Source: UBA6136 sp044351045
Lineage (GTDB): Bacteria; Pseudomonadota; Gammaproteobacteria; Methylococcales; Methylococcaceae
DNA: 64,000 bases
Direction: 5' to 3'
Assembly: GCA_044351045.1 (NCBI GenBank)
Contig: JBILGM010000001.1
Location: 62,001 to 126,000 of the forward strand
The notes beneath the pieces are model-generated. The model searched no databases. It saw only the letters and a list, made by a program, of their open reading frames with translations, and was not told where the DNA came from. Made by a program: the position numbers and the translations under genes. Position 1 is the stretch's first letter; every line of letters starts with the position of its first letter. Shown piece after piece: positions 58,692-64,000 of the stretch.

Positions 58692-59852
58692 ATGAATCTT
58701 CACGAATATCAGGCTAAGCAACTTTTTGAAGCCTATGGCATTTCCATCCCGCGTGGACAGCCGGCAGGAACGGCAGCGGAAGCCCGGGCCAAGGCACTCC
58801 AGCTGGGGGGTGAACGCTGGGTGGTGAAGGCTCAGGTGCATAGCGGCGGTCGCGGCAAGGCGGGCGGAGTCGTCCTGGCGAATAGCCCTGTCGAGGTGGA
58901 GCAGGCAGCTGACCGTCTGGTTGGCAGCCGGTTGGTGACCCATCAGTCGGGCACCGAGGGTTTACCCGTCCATACGGTGTTGGTCGAGGAGGTTGGTGAA
59001 CTGGCGCGTGAGCTCTACCTCAGTGCTCTAGTCGATCGAGGTAGCGCACGGGTGATCTTCATGGCGTCTGCTGACGGGGGCATGGATATTGAAGACGTCG
59101 CGGCCAGAACACCGGAGAAAATTCTCAGCTGCAAGGTAAGTCCGGCTGCGGGCTTGCAGGCCTATCAATCGCGGGAAATGGCCTTTGGTCTCGGTTTGGC
59201 GGGCGAGCAGGTGCCGAGCTTGCATTGCATCATGGCGGCGATGTACCGATTGTTGCTCGACAAGGACCTGAGTCAGATCGAGATCAACCCCCTGGTCGTG
59301 ATGCAGGACGGACAACTGATGGCGCTCGACGCCAAGATCAATGTCGACGATAACGCCCTCTATGCGCACCCGGATATTGCCGGGATGCGTGATGCGGCGC
59401 AGGAGGATGCGGCCGAGACGGCCGCCCGCGAGCATGACCTAAGTTATGTGACGCTCAACGGCACGATAGGCTGCATGGTGAATGGCGCGGGCCTCGCCAT
59501 GGCCACGCTGGATGTCATCAAGCTGTATGGAGGCGAGCCCGCCAATTTTCTCGATGTTGGTGGTGGCACGACCGCCGCCAAGGTCGCCGCCGCGTTCAAG
59601 TTGATCCTGTCCGACCACAAGGTCAGGGCAGTTTTGGTCAATATCTTCGGCGGCATTGTTCGCTGCAATCTTATTGCCGAGGGCATCATCGCGGCGGTCA
59701 AGGAGGTGGGCGTCACCATTCCGGTCGTAGTTCGCCTGGAGGGGACCAACGCTGAAGAAGGTCGCCGTTTGCTTGAAGCGTCAGGCCTGGCGCTGACCAC
59801 GGCCACTGATCTGGACGATGCCGCCAAAAAAGCCGTGGAGGCCGCACGATGA
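58692..59852 (+). CDS. sucC: Succinyl-CoA synthetase beta subunit
   Basis: The 386-residue subunit works with SucD to form succinyl-CoA or ATP in the citric acid cycle. The ATP-grasp domain starts MNLHEYQAKQLFEAYGI; AQVHSGGRGKAGGVVLANSP and LDVGGGTTAAKVAAAFKLIL are typical. Its stop overlaps the sucD start (ATGA). Length is normal. In autotrophs the enzyme often serves a branched cycle for biosynthesis. Confidence 0.95.
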   Translation: MNLHEYQAKQLFEAYGISIPRGQPAGTAAEARAKALQLGGERWVVKAQVHSGGRGKAGGVVLANSPVEVEQAADRLVGSRLVTHQSGTEGLPVHTVLVEEVGELARELYLSALVDRGSARVIFMASADGGMDIEDVAARTPEKILSCKVSPAAGLQAYQSREMAFGLGLAGEQVPSLHCIMAAMYRLLLDKDLSQIEINPLVVMQDGQLMALDAKINVDDNALYAHPDIAGMRDAAQEDAAETAAREHDLSYVTLNGTIGCMVNGAGLAMATLDVIKLYGGEPANFLDVGGGTTAAKVAAAFKLILSDHKVRAVLVNIFGGIVRCNLIAEGIIAAVKEVGVTIPVVVRLEGTNAEEGRRLLEASGLALTTATDLDDAAKKAVEAAR

Positions 59853-60721
59853 GTATTCTGGTCGACAAGCATACCCAGGTGATCTGCCAGGGCTTTACCG
59901 GCAAGCAGGCGACGTTTCATTCCACGCAATGTCTGGACTATGGAACCCGACTAGTGGGCGGCGTGACCCCGGGTCGTGGTGGGCAAGCCCATCTGGGCTT
60001 GCCGGTATACAACACGGTCAAGGATGCCGTTCGGGAAACCGGCGCCACGGCCAGCATGATCTATGTGCCACCGCCATTTGCCGCAGACGCTATCCTCGAA
60101 GCCGCCGATGCCGGCATCCAGATCATCGTCTGTATCACCGAGGGAATCCCGGTATTGCACATGCTGCGGGTCCGCGCGGCGCTCAGTGATTACGACGCTG
60201 TGCTGATCGGACCCAACTGTCCGGGCATCATCACGCCGGGTGAGTGCAAGATCGGCATCATGCCGGGTTTCATTCATCAGGCGGGCTCGATTGGCATCGT
60301 CTCCCGCTCAGGCACTCTGACCTATGAAGCGGTGTACCAGACAACACGGGCGGGTCTGGGCCAAACCACCTGTGTGGGAATCGGCGGCGATCCGATCAAG
60401 GGGTTGGATTTCATCGAGGTGCTCTCGCGGTTCGAGGCGGACCCGGCGACGCGCGGCATCATCATGGTGGGCGAAATTGGCGGCAGCGCCGAGGAAGAAG
60501 CGGCAGACTTTATCAAGGCGCATGTCACCAAACCGGTGGTCGGTTATATCGCTGGGCTCACTGCGCCGCCTGGAAAGCGGATGGGTCATGCCGGCGCCAT
60601 TATTACCGGGGGCAAGGGTACGGGCGCCAGCAAGGTGGCCGCGCTCAAGGAGGCCGGGGTGGACGTGGTCGCGACACCCACCGAAATGGGGCAGCGTATG
60701 GCTAGTCTGCTGGGTGCCTGA
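59849..60721 (+). CDS. sucD: Succinyl-CoA synthetase alpha subunit
   Basis: The 290-residue subunit binds CoA in its Rossmann domain (QVICQGFTGKQATFHSTQCL) and carries the phosphorylated His in RMGHAGAIITGGKGTGASK (about residue 248). PNCPGIITPGECKIGIMPG is a further signature. It pairs with SucC through overlapping genes and ends 13 bp before the convergent Nudix gene. Confidence 0.96.
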   Translation: MSILVDKHTQVICQGFTGKQATFHSTQCLDYGTRLVGGVTPGRGGQAHLGLPVYNTVKDAVRETGATASMIYVPPPFAADAILEAADAGIQIIVCITEGIPVLHMLRVRAALSDYDAVLIGPNCPGIITPGECKIGIMPGFIHQAGSIGIVSRSGTLTYEAVYQTTRAGLGQTTCVGIGGDPIKGLDFIEVLSRFEADPATRGIIMVGEIGGSAEEEAADFIKAHVTKPVVGYIAGLTAPPGKRMGHAGAIITGGKGTGASKVAALKEAGVDVVATPTEMGQRMASLLGA

Positions 60722-60734
60722 GCGCCCGGGTGGC

Positions 60735-61295
60735 CTAACGATGAATTTTGGGGTCCGGCATCAGATCGACCGTGCGAAAGGTGAATTCCCCGGCTTGCCG
60801 ATCATTGAAAAACAGCTTCAGCGAACGTCGAACCGTCTCGAAGGCCAGGTCGTCCCAGGGAATTTCCTGCTCATAAAACAGGCGCACCTCGAGACTTTCC
60901 TCCCCAGCTGAAAACTTCTCCTCCGCCATGCGCCCCCTGAAGAACGCGTAAACCTGAGAAATGTGCGGCAGGCTGATCAAGGTGTAAAGCGAGTCCAGCT
61001 CCACCTCCACGTTCGCTTCTTCCCGTGCCTCACGACAGGCGGCCTCAGCCAACGTCTCGCCCAGTTCCATGAAACCCGCCGGCAACGTCCAGTAGCCGAG
61101 GCGCGGCTCGATAGCCCTTTTGCACAGCAAGACGCGCTCACCAAAGACCGGGATGCATCCGGCAATCACCTTGGGATTCTGATAATGAATGCTGCCGCAG
61201 GCATCGCAGATGTGGCGCAGCCGGTCATCACCCACCGGAATGCCTTGGCGGACCGGCTCACTGCACTGGGGGCAGTAATTTATGGGGCTGATCAT
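60735..61295 (-). CDS. Nudix hydrolase with N-terminal zinc ribbon
   Basis: The 186-residue protein begins with a zinc ribbon (Cys8, Cys11, Cys30, Cys33) followed by a Nudix domain with the box GFMELGETLAEAACREAREE (residues about 74-96). Zn-ribbon Nudix proteins include NudC-like NADH pyrophosphatases, but this one lacks the NudC SQPWPFPxS motif, so an ADP-ribose or related nucleotide substrate is as likely. It converges with sucD. Confidence 0.85.
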   Translation of the reverse strand: MISPINYCPQCSEPVRQGIPVGDDRLRHICDACGSIHYQNPKVIAGCIPVFGERVLLCKRAIEPRLGYWTLPAGFMELGETLAEAACREAREEANVEVELDSLYTLISLPHISQVYAFFRGRMAEEKFSAGEESLEVRLFYEQEIPWDDLAFETVRRSLKLFFNDRQAGEFTFRTVDLMPDPKIHR

Positions 61296-61350
61296 GGGCC
61301 GGGTTGTTCAGCGGCGTGTGGGTGTTGGGTGAAACGGGTAGCGCAGGAGG

Positions 61351-61788
61351 TCAATCTGCCATCGCAGCGATCAACTGGTCTTCCAGTTCGAATCGGGACG
61401 TCAATGCAGACCCCAGCCAGGACAGATCCGGTTCCAGCATGGTATCCAAGGTGGTGCCCATCAATGACTCGTATTTGTCGTTGAATTCAACGGCGGCATC
61501 GGTGGCCTCCATGAATTTTGGATACAGCGTGCTAGCAAGCGCCTGAACCCGCGCGCGGCGCTCAGGCACCTCGGTCAGGCGAGGGTACATTTCAAAATGG
61601 CCCAGGGAAATGTAGTCAACCAGCACCTGGCAGAACTCGCGTAGGCGGGTTTCCAGTGGCTGGCCTGCAGTAAAGGGGCGCAATGTGTCCAGGGCGGTGA
61701 ACAGTGACCACAGCTGTTGTCGCTCGTTGAGAAGTTCTTCGACCACTCGGTGGTCGTGTTCCTTGCGCTCGATAGGGGTTTCAGTCAT
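61351..61788 (-). CDS. rsd: Rsd/AlgQ-family anti-sigma-70 regulator
   Basis: The 145-residue helical protein matches Rsd/AlgQ: RVVEELLNERQQLWSLFTAL, LREFCQVLVDYISLGHFEMY and FNDKYES with the final LSWLGSALTSRFELEDQLI. Rsd binds region 4 of RpoD and lowers housekeeping transcription in stationary phase, favouring alternative sigma factors. It has a normal length (E. coli Rsd has 158 residues) and is divergent from yicC. Confidence 0.88.
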   Translation of the reverse strand: MTETPIERKEHDHRVVEELLNERQQLWSLFTALDTLRPFTAGQPLETRLREFCQVLVDYISLGHFEMYPRLTEVPERRARVQALASTLYPKFMEATDAAVEFNDKYESLMGTTLDTMLEPDLSWLGSALTSRFELEDQLIAAMAD

Positions 61789-61949
61789 TGGGGATTTTCG
61801 GAGGAGGGTGAATGAATGGCCGCTACTTTATGCGATCAGCCGCTAATGGACAATGAAAGACCCGCGTCGCCTCACCCCCCCCTATCTCTTCCTTAACCAT
61901 TCGGCTTACTATCGCCGCCTATGTGATTTTTCGTGAGGATTGGGTTTTT

Positions 61950-62819
61950 ATGATCCGCAGCATGACCGCGTTTGCGGGTGGTGAGCAGGAAACAGGTGGC
62001 TGGGTGTTGAGTTGGGAAGTTCGCACCGTCAACCACCGCTTTCTCGATATCGCCCTGCGTTTGCCGGACACTTTCCGGTTTCTGGAGTCCGATGCCCGCG
62101 CCTCCATCGGCCAATTCATCAAGCGAGGGCGGGTCGATTGCACTTTGCTGTGGAAGAAAACCGAGCGGGGTGAAGCGGCCATTCAGCTCAATCGTCCTCT
62201 AGTCGAGCAACTCCTGGCGACGGCCCGCGAAGTGGAACAAATCGGTCATGGTGCATTGGCCCCGTTTGACGCGCTTCAGGTTTTGCAATGGCCGGGGGCA
62301 TTGCATCAACCGGAAGCCGATCGCGAGGCGCTCGCGGCGCAAGCCCTGCAGTTGTTGTCGGCGACGCTGGAAAAAGTGGTGGCAGGCCGGGAGTTGGAGG
62401 GAAAACAACTCGCCCAGCTGATCAAGGATCGCTGTTTGGGCATCCAGGCACAGGTTGCCGCCGCCAAATCTCGCCTGCCCGAAGTGTTGTCGGCGATCCG
62501 CGGCAAAGTCATCAGCCGCCTCGCCGAAGTGACCGCACTGCCTGATAGCGACCGGCTTGAGCAGGAAATGGTCTACCTGGCGCAAAAGCTCGATGTCGCC
62601 GAAGAACTGGACCGGCTCGCAACCCATTTGACCGAAGTGCTCAGAACGCTGAAACAAAATGAACCGGTCGGTCGCCGGCTGGATTTTCTCCTGCAGGAAC
62701 TCAATCGCGAGGCCAACACGCTCGGGTCCAAATCCGCCGATGCCGACACCACCCGAATATCGGTCGAAATCAAGGTGCTGATCGAGCAGATGCGCGAGCA
62801 GATACAGAATATCGAATGA
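61950..62819 (+). CDS. yicC: YicC-family endoribonuclease
   Basis: The 289-residue protein has the YicC N-terminus (MIRSMTAFAGGEQETGGWVL, VNHRFLDIALRLPD) and the DUF1732 C-terminal part (LDFLLQELNREANTLGSKSA; EIKVLIEQMREQIQNIE). YicC proteins are metal-dependent endoribonucleases that affect small RNA turnover. I set the start at ATG 61950 after GAGGAT rather than further upstream. Its stop overlaps the following aminotransferase gene (ATGA), so the two are cotranslated. Confidence 0.92.
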   Translation: MIRSMTAFAGGEQETGGWVLSWEVRTVNHRFLDIALRLPDTFRFLESDARASIGQFIKRGRVDCTLLWKKTERGEAAIQLNRPLVEQLLATAREVEQIGHGALAPFDALQVLQWPGALHQPEADREALAAQALQLLSATLEKVVAGRELEGKQLAQLIKDRCLGIQAQVAAAKSRLPEVLSAIRGKVISRLAEVTALPDSDRLEQEMVYLAQKLDVAEELDRLATHLTEVLRTLKQNEPVGRRLDFLLQELNREANTLGSKSADADTTRISVEIKVLIEQMREQIQNIE

Positions 62820-63961
62820 CGGCGGCCAACCTCAATCTCTTCGACCCGGTCATCGATCGCAGGGGAACCAGCAGCATCAAGTGGGATCGCTATGCCGGGC
62901 GCGATGTGCTGCCGATGTGGGTAGCAGATATGGACTTCCAGAGTCCGTTCTCGGTGCGGGCTGCGCTGCATGACCGCATTGACCATGGCGTCTTCGGCTA
63001 CACCGCCGCGCCGGTCAGTCTGGTTGAGGCTGTCACAGCCTATGCACAGCAACAATACGGCTGGGCGATAGATCCCGCATGGCTAATTTGGCTGCCCGGG
63101 TTGGTGCTGGGACTTAATTTAGCCTGTCGTTCGGTGGGCCAGCCCGGAGACGCCGTCGTCACAGCCACGCCGATTTATCCCCCGTTTCTCAGCGCCCCGA
63201 CGCTGGCCGATCGCAAGCTCATTGCAGTTCCCTTGCTGGAGTCATCAGGGTTATGGTGCTGGGATTTGGCGCGCCTGGAAGCTTCGTTAACAGCAGAGAC
63301 CCGGCTGTTGATGCTGTGCCACCCGCATAACCCTGTCGGTCGAGCCTGGCATGAAGATGAACTGCGTGCACTGATCGACCTGGCCCAGCGGCATGATCTG
63401 ATCATGTGCTCGGATGAAATCCATGCCGATCTTCAACTTGAACCGGGCCGCAAGCATCGACCGCTGGCTGCAGTTGACCCCGACTGGGCCGGCCGAACCA
63501 TCACCCTCATGGCACCCTCGAAGCACTGGAATTTGCCGGGGCTGGCCTGCGCCTTTGCTGTCATCCCCGATCCATCGCTGCGGCGGCGATATGCTCAGGC
63601 CATGGCGGGGCTGGTGCCTCAGGTCAATCTTATGGGTTATGTTGCCGCAGAGGCCGCCTACCGGGACGATGGACGTTGGCATGCCGGGCTGATTCAGTAT
63701 CTGCGCGGCAACCGGCAGCGACTGGTGGATTGGTTTGCAGACTCCCAACGGCTGCATCTGACGGTACCCGAAGCGACCTACCTTGCCTGGATTGATGCCC
63801 GCGCCGTGGATCCGGTAAATCCGCTACCTGTATTTGAGTCGCTGGGCGTTGGTCTATCCGACGGGCGCGAGTTCGGTCTGCCGGGCTACCTGAGGCTGAA
63901 CTTTGGCTGTCATCGCAGCGTGTTGGAAGAAGCGCTGCGACGTTTGCTTCCTCTGCGATAA
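62816..63961 (+). CDS. patB: PatB/MalY-type cystathionine beta-lyase (PLP enzyme)
   Basis: The 381-residue class I PLP enzyme begins like PatB/MalY (FDPVIDRRGTSSIKWDRYAG, LPMWVADMDFQSPFSVRAAL). The PLP lysine lies in LMAPSKHWNLPGLACAFA, and LLMLCHPHNPVGRAWHEDEL and LIMCSDEIHADLQ hold other cofactor contacts. It should cleave cystathionine or cysteine conjugates to give homocysteine or thiol, pyruvate and ammonia. It overlaps yicC by 4 bp. Confidence 0.88.
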   Translation: MTAANLNLFDPVIDRRGTSSIKWDRYAGRDVLPMWVADMDFQSPFSVRAALHDRIDHGVFGYTAAPVSLVEAVTAYAQQQYGWAIDPAWLIWLPGLVLGLNLACRSVGQPGDAVVTATPIYPPFLSAPTLADRKLIAVPLLESSGLWCWDLARLEASLTAETRLLMLCHPHNPVGRAWHEDELRALIDLAQRHDLIMCSDEIHADLQLEPGRKHRPLAAVDPDWAGRTITLMAPSKHWNLPGLACAFAVIPDPSLRRRYAQAMAGLVPQVNLMGYVAAEAAYRDDGRWHAGLIQYLRGNRQRLVDWFADSQRLHLTVPEATYLAWIDARAVDPVNPLPVFESLGVGLSDGREFGLPGYLRLNFGCHRSVLEEALRRLLPLR

Positions 63962-64000
63962 ATACTGGCTGCATTCATCCTCTTTGACGCTCAGCCCTAA

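Overview
The window looks like chromosomal DNA of a gammaproteobacterium, probably a chemolithoautotroph of the Halothiobacillus/Acidihalobacter kind (inferred; no rRNA gene is present to confirm it). The evidence is the gammaproteobacterial gene orders tonB-yqgE-ruvX-pyrR-pyrB-pyrC' and ndk-rlmN-pilW-hisS-yfgM-bamB-der, together with a beta-carbonic anhydrase, a SulP transporter with a STAS domain and hydrogenase maturation genes hypC, hypD and hypE. Most of the DNA is GC-rich. AT-rich patches at about 8.7-10.4 kb and 32.1-34.5 kb look acquired.

Region 1 (1-8.3 kb) concerns iron and haem. Decayed fragments come first, then hugZ and a hemS-like gene. A remnant follows in which a deletion joined hmuT to the end of hmuV. 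After an SDR-like gene, a flavin monooxygenase whose ATG start seems to be lost, and a membrane protein with one haem-c motif, an intact feoA-feoB pair lies behind a probable Fur box.

Region 2 (8.3-14.3 kb) is a patchwork of remnants: a 5'-truncated DUF2202 gene, AT-rich orphans (one frameshifted), an ISL3-like transposase remnant, and the 3' end of a membrane-protein gene whose last 51 bp recur about 2.8 kb away. A small live cluster (DUF938 methyltransferase, Tyr-less SDR, YdhR-like monooxygenase) sits inside it.

Region 3 (14.3-25.4 kb) holds a secreted DUF2202 protein, a sigma-54 activator with a cysteine-containing sensor domain divergent from a carbonic anhydrase that has a sigma-54-type promoter, a cupin, a DsrE-like protein, a D-Ala-D-Ala dipeptidase, and a crcB-DUF190-VIT operon. 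A toxin-antitoxin pair with a nonsense-mutated PIN toxin and the SulP transporter follow.

Region 4 (25.5-35.5 kb) holds a large SNF2 helicase and hypC-hypD-lipoprotein-hypE. Remnants of a RelE-type toxin locus, a large AT-rich secreted protein and a higBA locus with a nonsense-mutated antitoxin come next. With the PIN pair, three toxin-antitoxin loci in the window are damaged.

Region 5 (35.7-64 kb) is mostly housekeeping: der, bamB, yfgM, hisS, pilW, rlmN, ndk, iscA, a cysteine desulfurase and iscR on the minus strand, with a 119-bp MITE-like element between yfgM and bamB and an IscR-type site before iscR. A fused 5-oxoprolinase/hydantoinase, small envelope proteins, LOG, gmk, the pyr-tonB operon, sucCD, a Nudix hydrolase, rsd, yicC and a PatB-type lyase complete it. 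The pyrC gene encodes a dihydroorotase-like protein without its metal-binding histidines.
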